Positions 1 to 6,700 of a stretch of 6,937 nt of DNA are shown one piece after another. Every line of letters starts with the position of its first letter. Position 1 is the first letter of the stretch. Under the pieces are notes generated by a model. The model worked only from the letters and a program-made list of their open reading frames with translations, ran no database searches and had not been told where the DNA came from. The stretch is from a bacterium (lineage in GTDB: Bacteria > Coprothermobacterota > Coprothermobacteria > Coprothermobacterales > JAADFF01): positions 1-6,937 of the forward strand of contig JAMORD010000098.1 in assembly GCA_027063755.1 (NCBI GenBank), written 5' to 3'. The position numbers and the translations under genes were made by a program.

Positions 1-551
1 TAGAGGAAGACCCCAAGGCGAGGCAGTCTGTAGAGATTGCCATTGTGACATTTGGCGAAGGGGTGCAGGTGTTACAAGATTTTGCACCTGTTGAAGATGT
101 GAAACTAAAGGAGCTCTTGCCTAAGGGGACAACACCTATGGGGAAAGCTATCAAAGAGGCTTTGGACATGATTGAGTATCGTAAGATGCTTCTCAGGGGA
201 CAGGGTGCCCAGTATTACAGACCATGGCTTGTACTTATCACCGATGGTGAGCCTACAGATATGGAGCCCGGTAGTGCCATGTGGGAAGAGGTTAAGGAGA
301 GGCTCATGGATGCAGAGAACCGTAAAAAGGTTATCACCTGGGCATTTGGCACAGAGAGTGCCAACTTTGAGAAGTTAAAGATGCTCTTCCCCAAGGGTAG
401 GGTGTTTAGACTAACAGACTATGAAAAGGGGTTCCAGAGCATGTTTACATGGTTGTCTTCGTCTCTCAAGATGGTTTCTTCTTCCATGCCCGGAGACAAA
501 GTCAAAGTAGAAAATCCCGCATCACTGGATGGTATTGAGATAGAGCTTTGA
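1..551 (+). CDS. TerY/YegL-type von Willebrand factor A (VWA) domain protein, 5'-truncated
   Basis: This is the C-terminal part (182 residues visible) of a VWA-domain protein. The frame is open to the left edge, so the true start lies outside the window; the GTG at 45 is an internal Val codon inside a beta strand (EIAIVTFG). Two parts of the metal-ion-dependent adhesion site are visible: the Thr of the G-T-T-P-M-G loop (129-143) and the D-G-E-P-T-D loop (243-260) after strand WLVLIT. The first MIDAS element (DxSxS) should lie upstream. The tail ending near 'KMVSSSMPGD' resembles that of TerY/YegL proteins. In this family the VWA domain is thought to bind divalent metal and act as a cytosolic adaptor beside a PP2C phosphatase and a kinase, and both are encoded just downstream. 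Its TGA stop overlaps the next gene's ATG by one base, indicating an operon. Family assignment is firm; substrate and partner are unknown. Confidence 0.9.
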   Translation, partial: EEDPKARQSVEIAIVTFGEGVQVLQDFAPVEDVKLKELLPKGTTPMGKAIKEALDMIEYRKMLLRGQGAQYYRPWLVLITDGEPTDMEPGSAMWEEVKERLMDAENRKKVITWAFGTESANFEKLKMLFPKGRVFRLTDYEKGFQSMFTWLSSSLKMVSSSMPGDKVKVENPASLDGIEIEL

Positions 552-1114
552 TGCAGTCGTATGCCATAGGTCCGTATATCATCATGGCAGAGGAGGGTAG
601 TGGTACTATATACAGCTTTTTAAAAGATGCACTCTCCTCTGCCATTGATGACTTTATGATATTTGGAAGTGGCGTGCTGTCCCATCTGTATCATGGGGAG
701 GAACTTGTTCCATTTTCTATTGCCGTGTCTGTTGGTGATATGGTGATACCGGTTGTTGCGGGAGACCCAGATGTTGCATGGATAAAGCCCATTGTTATAT
801 CTCCCAGTCGTGATGTGGCCCGCAGACTTCAGAGAAGAACAGGTGTTCCCCATGCATACCTTGAAGATGTTCCCGGTAAACTTTTGGCTGCCGTAGAGGA
901 TATAACTCATGAATTTGTCTATGGTGTTTCAGAGAATGAGACCATAGAAAACCTTGTCACCAAGCCCTATGTGTTTGCACTGGTAGGTAATCTTAAAAAA
1001 CTGATGAGTGTGTTTCACCTACCACCTGATAGGAGGGCATATGAGATATATGCCGAGAGATATCTTCCTATAGACTTCTTCTACTCCATGCCTCCGGGGT
1101 GGATCTCATGCTGA
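551..1114 (+). CDS. Uncharacterised 187-residue protein between VWA and PP2C genes
   Basis: I do not recognise this protein. The start chosen is ATG 551, which shares its A with the upstream TGA stop (TTGATG). A TTG at 548 would add one residue. There is no good Shine-Dalgarno sequence, so translation probably depends on re-initiation after the VWA gene. The product looks soluble and mixed alpha/beta: there is no signal peptide and no convincing membrane span, although 'FSIAVSVGDMVIPVVAG' is a hydrophobic strand-rich stretch. Visible landmarks are G-P-Y near the N-terminus, a basic segment 'RRLQRRTG', and an aromatic/Pro-rich C-terminus 'FFYSMPPGW'. No catalytic motif was identified. Its stop lies inside the start of the PP2C gene, so it is co-expressed with the triad. 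It could be an adaptor or a substrate of the kinase/phosphatase pair, but that is inference from position only. That it is a real gene is well supported by its open frame and overlap with both neighbours. Confidence 0.8.
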   Translation: MQSYAIGPYIIMAEEGSGTIYSFLKDALSSAIDDFMIFGSGVLSHLYHGEELVPFSIAVSVGDMVIPVVAGDPDVAWIKPIVISPSRDVARRLQRRTGVPHAYLEDVPGKLLAAVEDITHEFVYGVSENETIENLVTKPYVFALVGNLKKLMSVFHLPPDRRAYEIYAERYLPIDFFYSMPPGWISC

Positions 1115-1812
1115 AATATGTATACGGCATAGCCACAGGTAGAGCTCATAAGGTAAGGGGAGGTTGTGGGGCAGATAGTGCCCTTGCCATACTTGTAAGT
1201 GATACCCTCTACTTTGCCCTATCTGATGGTGCAGGCTCATCTAAATTGTCCCACAGGGTATCTGATACGCTAGTATACGAGGCTATAAGACTCATGATGT
1301 CGGGTATGGTCCCCCATGATATACCAGAGGTGCTTAGTGTACTTGTCAAAGAGGTTTTTAGTGGCATAGACAGGAGGCATCTTTACGCTACGCTGGTGGT
1401 TGGCACCTATACAGGAGAAACCTTAACATACGCATCTGTTGGAGATAGTGCCGTGCTGTATCGCACAGGTGGAAAATGGTATTCTTCAGAGATTGTCAAG
1501 GGTGAATTTGCCAATGAAACGGTGTTTTTACTATCTGAAGGCTGGAAGGATATGTTAAAGGTAGGACAGGTAAGTGGTGTAGATGGGTTGGTGGTATCCA
1601 GTGATGGGCTCGGTGGCATTTACTTTTACTATAAAATGAAAGAAGAGGGCTGGTATATAGAGCCTCATGAAGCATATCTTAATAAACTGCTTCATGCTGT
1701 GAAGACAGATACTTTAACATACGACAATATTGCAGAGCTACTTTCTAATGATAGGCTTATGGATATCAATGATGATGACAAGTCGGTGGTGATAGCCTGT
1801 GCTGGTGTTTAA
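1108..1812 (+). CDS. PP2C-type serine/threonine protein phosphatase (TerY-P triad type)
   Basis: This is a metal-dependent (Mn/Mg) phosphoprotein phosphatase of the PP2C fold, 234 residues from ATG 1108. That start is preceded by GGGGTGGA at a suitable distance; GTG 1099 is an alternative adding three residues. PP2C landmarks appear in order: an N-terminal G-R-A-H...G-G-C-G-A-D block (Asp23, probable metal ligand), 'ALSDGAGSS' (Asp40-Gly41, the core metal-binding DG), 'ATLVVGTY', 'ASVGDSAVLYR' (GDS turn), 'GEFANETVFL' (a block shared by PP2Cs of this triad), 'VSSDGLGG' (Asp166-Gly167) and C-terminal D-D-D-K-S (Asp222-224). All expected acidic positions are present, so it is probably active. 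The family reverses Ser/Thr phosphorylation, here most likely that placed by the kinase encoded next. Its ATG overlaps the stop of the preceding gene by 7 bases, and its own end overlaps the kinase start by 14 bases. Its closest E. coli counterpart by context is YegK. Confidence 0.9.
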   Translation: MLKYVYGIATGRAHKVRGGCGADSALAILVSDTLYFALSDGAGSSKLSHRVSDTLVYEAIRLMMSGMVPHDIPEVLSVLVKEVFSGIDRRHLYATLVVGTYTGETLTYASVGDSAVLYRTGGKWYSSEIVKGEFANETVFLLSEGWKDMLKVGQVSGVDGLVVSSDGLGGIYFYYKMKEEGWYIEPHEAYLNKLLHAVKTDTLTYDNIAELLSNDRLMDINDDDKSVVIACAGV

Positions 1813-2692
1813 GAAAGACGGCACTTCCCTCATGCTAAAGGACCGCATAGGTGGTGGTGGAGAGGGTAGTATCTACATCACCGACGAAGGATGTGCCAAG
1901 ATATACCATAAGCCTTCTATTGCCAGTGAGAATTTGCCTAAGGTTGTGAAACTTCAGAGCATATATTGGCAGTATGCCCCCAAAGATGATTATAAAGAGC
2001 TCTTTGACCATGTTCTTGTACCCCACCATATGCTGTTTGATAGGTTGGGACGGTTTGTGGGATTTCTTATGCCATGTCTTCCCCGTGATGATAACATGGT
2101 GCTTATTAGTTATCTTGACTATCGCCAGATGAAGACGACTATGTTTCCATGGGACATGAAAACGCGGTCTCAGATTGTTTTCTCTATAGTTGGTTATGTT
2201 AGAGATTTAAGAGATATAGATATATTGCCCATAGACCTCAACGACCAGAATATCTTTCTGCATATAAATGGTAGAAGGGTAGATGTATTTTTTATAGATA
2301 CCGATTCATACCAGGTGGAGAGGATACCGGCCCGTGTCATAGCAGGTGATATTGCCCCTCCGGAATTTTTTGGTGGTATGCGCCTTGCCAATGAGAAAAG
2401 CATGGTATATGTGTTGGCTGTTATCATTCACCGCATTATCATGGATGGTTTTTCTCCGTTTCAGTTTATACGCCACAAGGATATATCTCCCTTTGAGGTA
2501 AAAAGAAAGGGCTATTCCCCACTGAGATATAGTGAACTGCGTCCCCCTAAGGGGTATCCACCTATAAAGAGACTGGGTGTGTTGAAAGATATCCTCGCCC
2601 ATGCCATAGACCCCGATGTTTCTAAGCGTCCCACACTTGATACATTATATGCATATGTGGATAAGTGGAAAAATACTGTGGAAAACCTGTGA
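1799..2692 (+). CDS. Divergent Ser/Thr protein kinase of the TerY-P triad
   Basis: This is a protein-kinase-fold protein of 297 residues from GTG 1799. That start lies 5 bases after GGTGGTGAT (1785-1793); GTG 1805 is also possible but its spacing is long. The motifs are the Gly-rich loop I-G-G-G-G-E-G-S (17-24), the ATP-anchoring Lys34 in 'CAKIYH', the hinge-region 'GFLMP', the catalytic loop D-L-N-D-Q-N (Asp146, Asn151), Asp167 in 'FFIDTDSYQ' at the DFG position, an APE-like 'PPEFFGG', and Arg/Pro in 'DPDVSKRP'. The usual HRD is I-D and DFG is D-T-D, but ATP- and metal-binding residues are intact, so activity is plausible. The protein is cytosolic with no membrane or sensor domain. Context (VWA, PP2C) matches E. 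coli YegL/YegK/YegI-like triads. It overlaps the PP2C gene by 14 bases. Its last codons also carry two DnaA-box sequences (2656-2664 and 2677-2685). Confidence 0.9.
   Translation: MLVFKKDGTSLMLKDRIGGGGEGSIYITDEGCAKIYHKPSIASENLPKVVKLQSIYWQYAPKDDYKELFDHVLVPHHMLFDRLGRFVGFLMPCLPRDDNMVLISYLDYRQMKTTMFPWDMKTRSQIVFSIVGYVRDLRDIDILPIDLNDQNIFLHINGRRVDVFFIDTDSYQVERIPARVIAGDIAPPEFFGGMRLANEKSMVYVLAVIIHRIIMDGFSPFQFIRHKDISPFEVKRKGYSPLRYSELRPPKGYPPIKRLGVLKDILAHAIDPDVSKRPTLDTLYAYVDKWKNTVENL
2656..2685 (-). promoter_or_regulatory. Two DnaA boxes inside the kinase 3' end
   Basis: TGTGGATAA at 2656-2664 is a perfect reverse-strand copy of the DnaA box TTATCCACA. TGTGGAAAA at 2677-2685 reads TTTTCCACA on the minus strand, one change from consensus and within the relaxed TTWTNCACA. 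Both point the same way, 21 bp apart, about two helical turns. They encode part of the kinase C-terminus (DKWKNTVENL), so they are either part of the cluster or lucky codon choices; the neighbouring intergenic boxes favour the former. Confidence 0.65.
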
Positions 2693-2767
2693 TTTGTAGG
2701 AGTATCCCCTTGCTATAGGCATTTAAGATATGTAGGCTACAGAAAAACGCTTTATAGCGGACAAATT

Positions 2768-2800
2768 TTATCCACAACTCCTGTGGATAAGTGTGGATAA
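2768..2800. promoter_or_regulatory. Core of three perfect DnaA boxes (inverted pair plus tandem copy)
   Basis: TTATCCACA (2768-2776) is followed after ACTCC by its exact inverse TGTGGATAA (2782-2790), then by a second TGTGGATAA (2792-2800). The last two form a tandem repeat with a 10-bp period, so two DnaA molecules would sit on the same helix face. The 9-bp inverted arms could also fold as a hairpin in RNA, but no T-tract follows, so a terminator is a poor explanation. Confidence 0.8.
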
Positions 2801-2900
2801 CTATAAATAGTTCGTTATTTTCGTGTGGAAAACTTCATGTGTGAATATGTGGATATCTATTTATATATGTCCCTTATGTATGTATAAATATGCAAACTGT
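2801..2900. other. AT-rich stretch, possible duplex-unwinding element
   Basis: By direct count 72 of 100 bases are A or T, with several TATA/ATAAA runs around 2854-2890. It lies immediately beside the perfect DnaA boxes and contains two more one-mismatch boxes (2824-2832, 2848-2856). I saw no clear DnaA-trio (repeated TAG) array. It probably also contains the upstream part of the hemerythrin promoter. Confidence 0.5.
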
Positions 2901-2906
2901 AGGGAG

Positions 2907-2912
2907 TATAAT
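2907..2912 (+). promoter_or_regulatory. Candidate -10 element for the hemerythrin operon
   Basis: TATAAT is an exact match to the housekeeping sigma-70-type -10 hexamer, 32 bases before the TTG start of the hemerythrin gene. The sequence 17 bases upstream (ATAAAT) is a poor -35 box and there is no extended TG motif, so the promoter may be weak or activator-dependent. The nearest DnaA box ends 50 bases upstream. Confidence 0.45.
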
Positions 2913-2930
2913 GTAAGTGGATAGATGCTC

Positions 2931-2938
2931 AGGAGGTG
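2931..2938 (+). promoter_or_regulatory. Shine-Dalgarno sequence setting a TTG start
   Basis: AGGAGGTG is a near-perfect ribosome-binding site. It overlaps the GTG at 2936, which therefore cannot be the start, and is 8 bases (counting from AGGAGG) before TTG 2945. This decides the start of the hemerythrin gene. Confidence 0.85.
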
Positions 2939-2944
2939 TCATCG

Positions 2945-3364
2945 TTGAAAAAGATTATTTGGAGCAAAGACCTGGAAACGGGTTTTGCCGTGATGGATAT
3001 GCAACACAAAGAGCTTGTGGGTAAGATTAACAAGCTTATAGATGTCCTTCAAGGTGTAGACGATGAATTTTCAATGGACGAGCTGTTTGTGTTTCTTGAG
3101 GAGTATGTAGATGTGCACTTTCGCACAGAAGAGATGTATATGGACCAGACAAATTACCCCGAGACAGAGGAACATAAGAAACTTCACAAGTGGTTTGAAG
3201 AGAAGGTTAAAGAGATGCATGCCAAGTATCTTAAGGAGGGTAAAAGTGCCTCCCTTATTGAGGATGTAGAAAGGTTTCTCATAGATTGGCTGTCAGAACA
3301 CATTATGGGTACAGATAAGAAGCTTGCCCAGTTTCTTTTAGAAAAGTTGAAAGAGTATCAATAG
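2945..3364 (+). CDS. Bacteriohemerythrin (non-heme di-iron oxygen-binding protein)
   Basis: This is a single-domain hemerythrin of 139 residues, a usual length for the bacterial family. The four-helix bundle binds two irons and reversibly binds O2 between them. All seven ligands are present from TTG 2945: His21 (in MQHKEL), His58 and Glu62 (HFRTE), His77 and His81 (HKKLH), and His119 and Asp124 (HIMGTD). The start 'MKKIIWSKDL' is typical of the family; a GTG at 2936 gives three extra residues but lies inside the Shine-Dalgarno sequence. There is no signal peptide or extra sensor domain, so it is a cytosolic carrier, store or sensor of O2 (or possibly of NO/iron). It is the first gene after the DnaA-box region, 37 bases before the DUF4282 gene, and probably heads that operon. 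Assignment is firm; the physiological role here is inferred. Confidence 0.95.
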   Translation: MKKIIWSKDLETGFAVMDMQHKELVGKINKLIDVLQGVDDEFSMDELFVFLEEYVDVHFRTEEMYMDQTNYPETEEHKKLHKWFEEKVKEMHAKYLKEGKSASLIEDVERFLIDWLSEHIMGTDKKLAQFLLEKLKEYQ

Positions 3365-3388
3365 ATAGTAGCTATGAAAATCCTCAAA

Positions 3389-3396
3389 GGGAGGTG
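3389..3396 (+). promoter_or_regulatory. Shine-Dalgarno sequence of the DUF4282 gene
   Basis: GGGAGGTG lies 5 bases before ATG 3402 and supports that start. No terminator-like hairpin lies between the hemerythrin stop and this site, which supports co-transcription. Confidence 0.8.
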
Positions 3397-3401
3397 CTAA
3401 T

Positions 3402-3695
3402 ATGTTTGATTTCAAATTCAGAAAGTTTATTACTCCAACGGTAGTAGGTGTCGTTTATGTCGTTGAACTTATTGGGGTAACCATTGGTCTCATTTATCTT
3501 ATTGTAGAAGGCTTTCGTAAGGATACTACCACAGGCCTTTTATACCTTGCCGGTAGTATTGTCGGTTGGTTTTTAGCGGCTGTCCTGCTCCGTGTTATTA
3601 ATGAAGGTCTTGTTGCCCTTACCCGCATAGCCGAGAATACAACCGAGCTTGTAGACCTTATGAAGAGAAATTCTGGACCGCCTACACTGGGCTAA
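3402..3695 (+). CDS. DUF4282-like small membrane protein with two transmembrane helices
   Basis: This 97-residue protein opens with 'FDFKFRKFITP', which resembles the N-terminus of the DUF4282 family. It has two hydrophobic helices (about residues 13-35 and 44-66) joined by a short polar loop, 'EGFRKDTTT'. After the second helix comes R-V-I-N-E-G-L...R-I-A-E-N-T (residues 64-80), also like the family, followed by a short polar tail. It is expected in the cytoplasmic membrane. DUF4282 has no established biochemical function that I know of. Start ATG 3402 has a strong ribosome-binding site. The stop at 3693-3695 overlaps the Shine-Dalgarno sequence of the following giant gene, so the two are probably translated together. 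This raises the possibility that it anchors the downstream protein, but nothing in the sequence shows this directly. Confidence 0.8.
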   Translation: MFDFKFRKFITPTVVGVVYVVELIGVTIGLIYLIVEGFRKDTTTGLLYLAGSIVGWFLAAVLLRVINEGLVALTRIAENTTELVDLMKRNSGPPTLG

Positions 3696-3701
3696 GGTGA
3701 T
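3694..3701 (+). promoter_or_regulatory. Shine-Dalgarno sequence setting the TTG start of the giant gene
   Basis: AAGGTGAT matches the GGAGGTGAT core at seven of eight positions. It overlaps the TAA stop of the DUF4282 gene and sits 5 bases before TTG 3707. The GTG at 3698 and the ATG at 3700 both fall inside this site and are unlikely starts. Confidence 0.65.
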
Positions 3702-3706
3702 GCCAT

Positions 3707-6700
3707 TTGAGCCTATACAGGCTTGATGACAAGACACTGGGTAGATTACTTTCAGAGAGCCCTGAGGAAATTCTCAGGGCCTCTTCATATGAGATAGACG
3801 ATGCCCTTCTACGGTTAAGTAGCGAGGACTTTGAGGCCTTTATTAAAAAAGCCTCTCGTGAGGTGTTTCGCTATCTGGCTATGTCTGTATCTTCTGAGGG
3901 GGCTCTTGTTCTGTTTTTTCGTCTACCCGAAGATGAAGTTGGTCGCTTTATAACATCGCTGAGACCCAAGGCCCTATCTCGCTTTATATCTTTGCTTATA
4001 GATAGTGTGTCCCCCGATATTGTCATACGCCGTTTGGATGAAAACACACTACAGATTGTCCTTGATAGCCTTGAGGAGAATATCCTTTCGGCATTTATAC
4101 TCGGTTTGTCTATGCACTCTCTGAGGAGGGTACTTCCCCACGGCGGGGTGCTTCTTCAGGTTTCCCCTGAGGCACGAAAATATATCTTGTCTGCTTACCG
4201 CATGGGTGATATGCAGCGCTGGGGAGTCTATCTTACCCAGAGTATCCTTAGCGATATTGATAAAGATTCTTGGGCCATTCTTGCCCCCCGTTTGTCGGGC
4301 AAAGACTGGAACACACTCTTTACTGCACTTGATGAGGAAAAAATCATTAGGCTACTGAAAATGCTTGACAGACGGACATTGAAGAGACTTATTAGGCGAA
4401 TAGATAAAGAGTTATTCATGTCTTTTCTATTATCGGCTTCAGATAAACTTGCCGATATCATGGATATTACCCTCATAGATGAAATTGTATCTGGTTCAGC
4501 CCTTGATGTGTCTATGACACTGCATCTATATAAAACCGATAAGAAGAGAGCTGTATCTATTCTTAAGAGGATACCACCTTCGTTGATGGCCTCTTACATA
4601 AAAGAAGCACGATTAAACGATGTAAAAATGCTTGCAGATGTGCTGAAGAGAGAGGGTATGCTTGAGGATGTGCTATTTGCACTGCCGGCTGAGGCTTCTT
4701 TCCGTTTGTATAAAGTATCTGGTGAAAAAGAAGTGTATCCTTCTTTGCTTCTTTTACATTTGACCCACGGTCTTTCTATATGGGAGTATGTACCTATATC
4801 GTTTATATGTAAATTTTTGTCCACCCTTGATGTGGAGCATCTGTCAATGATTCCACCGTCTGAGGTCATATCACGGTGCATTGTAAAGAGTGGTGCCTAC
4901 AAGATGCTTCCTAATGATGTGTTGTGGCGTCATATACTGATGTTACCGCCTTCTGACGAAATATTGAAACACCTTGATGTAGCATGGACCGATGCTCCAG
5001 CAGAAGTGTTTAAAAAGCATAGGGCACTTCTATCTAAGATGCTGATGGGTATCCCCGATGGTCTTTTACTGGTTATGTTTGAAGATGATGTTCCCGAAGA
5101 TGCAGATGAAGAGCTTGTCAGAAGATGGTCATATCTGCCCGATGTACCACTTGAAAGGGTTTTATCTGTGCTTGCTCAAAGGAAGATGTGGTCCGATATG
5201 TACAAGATTATGAAGACAAGGGGAATACTTCCTTCATATCTTATACCAGAGGTTTTTGGTGTGGCAGATGCTGACTTTATTGATGATGTGCTTATGATGG
5301 GCTACGGAGATAAATTGTTTGGTCTGAATGCGTGGGATCGCCTTTCTACCCAGCAAAAGGCTATGGTCCTTGTGTCTGCAGAACCTGAAAAGCGAAGACA
5401 GATATTGGAGTATATAGATGAGTCCCAGCTGTGGGATATTATTATGGGGATAGATGATATGGATATATTACGGGCGATATCTGCTGACATGGAAATTTCT
5501 GCAGACTCACTTGTAAGAAGGTTAAAGGAACTTACCCCTTCATCTGCAGGTATACTTGCCGATAGGGTAGATGATATATCTCTCTTATTTAAGATGTGGC
5601 CCGAAGGGGTTTACTATAGCAAGCGTATGCAGGATGAAGCCCATAAATATATTGATATGCTGCCTGATAAGGAGAAAGCCTTTCTCATATGTTCGGGACA
5701 GGTTTCTTTTTCTGATAAATATGCCTCTGCCGTTGATTACATGTCAGAGGCGTGTATTGAAGAGTTAAGGGAAGTGTGGCCCTACTTGGAGCCGCAACGG
5801 CTGTATAGGCTACTGATATCTCATGATGTGCATGACAAAGAATTATGGCTAAAGGTATATCGTGAAAAAATGGATATATCCCCAGCCCCACTGTCGGTGA
5901 GAGTTCAGATATGGAGGGAAACGGGGGATTGTTCACTATTCTCTGATAACGAATTAATGTCTCTTGTAGAAGAATATGAGGATGTTGCCAGATGCCTTTC
6001 TGTGCAGATGTGGCAGGCTCTCACCACGGCAGAGAAGAATATACCTTGTCAGTATGTTCCCGAAGAGGTGTTAACTGTTATTGATGAAAAGTCTATGCTC
6101 TTTCTTATAAAGAAGTGTCCTGACATTGCCAAGCGTATAGTAGATATATGGCCAAGGGAGAGGGCATTACATTTTCTTGTCCGCTATGCACCAGAAGTGT
6201 TTTTATCTGTGGTTAAAGAAAAGGAAGTGGAGGATTATGTGCCATATATGGACACCAACATACTTAAGAGGGCTATAACACTGTTTCCCCATACCCTGTG
6301 GCGATATATTTGCCAAATAGAAGACGATGTATCCATAGCCATTCCCGGTGACATAATAGACGATGAGAATATCCTTCAATGTATTGTTAACCGTGGAATT
6401 ACAATAACTTCTCCAATTAACATACCGGTGAAGCCAGAAACCATGAAAATGTTATGGAAAAGTGAGCTTGTATCCGAAAATGCAGTGAAAAGGAGTCTCC
6501 AAGTTTATGGTGATATGTATGTAGATAGAGGGTATATACCTGACACAAAATGTATAAGTGCTTTACAGATTACCCCAAGTCCAGAACGTATACAGTGGCT
6601 GGTAGATAGTGGTTTCTGGGAATATGTGCCAGAAGATAAAAGGTTGGAATGGTTGTTTGCCTTAGATGCCATACCTGTGAAAAAAGGTATGCTGACAGAA

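Larger units (their letters stand above)
2656..2900. other. Candidate replication origin (oriC-like DnaA-box cluster with AT-rich flank)
   Basis: Seven DnaA-box-like 9-mers fall within 201 bp. Four are perfect TTATCCACA (2656-2664 minus, 2768-2776 plus, 2782-2790 minus, 2792-2800 minus) and three carry one mismatch (2677-2685, 2824-2832 and 2848-2856, all minus). Six of the seven face the same way. Bases 2801-2900 contain only 28 G or C, well below the flanking genes, and could be the duplex-unwinding element. DnaA bound to such clusters opens DNA to load the replicative helicase. I scanned the rest of the window and saw no comparable cluster. No dnaA, dnaN, parAB, rep or similar gene is visible, and the genes do not diverge here, so a DnaA-titration site or DnaA-regulated promoter remains possible. 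Origin identity is inference; the box cluster is directly seen. Confidence 0.65.

Noticed and set aside
45-551. A GTG start at 45 for the VWA gene
   Set aside because: The frame is open to the left edge and the GTG encodes a Val in the middle of a conserved VWA beta strand, so the gene is simply truncated by the window.
620-910. Minus-strand open frame of 96 codons
   Set aside because: It lies wholly opposite the 187-residue gene; its translation has no family-like features and there is no sign of its own promoter.
2306-2602. Minus-strand open frame of 98 codons
   Set aside because: It is antisense to the conserved C-terminal lobe of the kinase; coding signal clearly belongs to the + strand.
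2748-2759. Small palindrome CGCT-TTAT-AGCG after the kinase gene
   Set aside because: A 4-bp stem without a T-tract is too weak to call a terminator or operator.
2768-2790. The 9-bp inverted repeat as an intrinsic terminator for the kinase operon
   Set aside because: No T-run follows, and both arms are perfect DnaA boxes with further boxes nearby, which explains the symmetry better.
2936-2944. GTG 2936 as start of the hemerythrin gene
   Set aside because: It lies inside the AGGAGGTG ribosome-binding site; TTG 2945 has correct spacing and gives the typical family N-terminus.
3700-3726. A nine-codon ATG mini-ORF at the giant gene start
   Set aside because: Its ATG is part of the Shine-Dalgarno sequence and it stops after eight residues; it looks accidental.
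4228-5936. Several short open frames (minus strand at 4228-4476, 4594-4881, 5302-5490 and 5685-5936; plus strand at 5571-5768)
   Set aside because: All are overlaps of the single long giant frame, which is continuous through them; none shows a recognisable protein.
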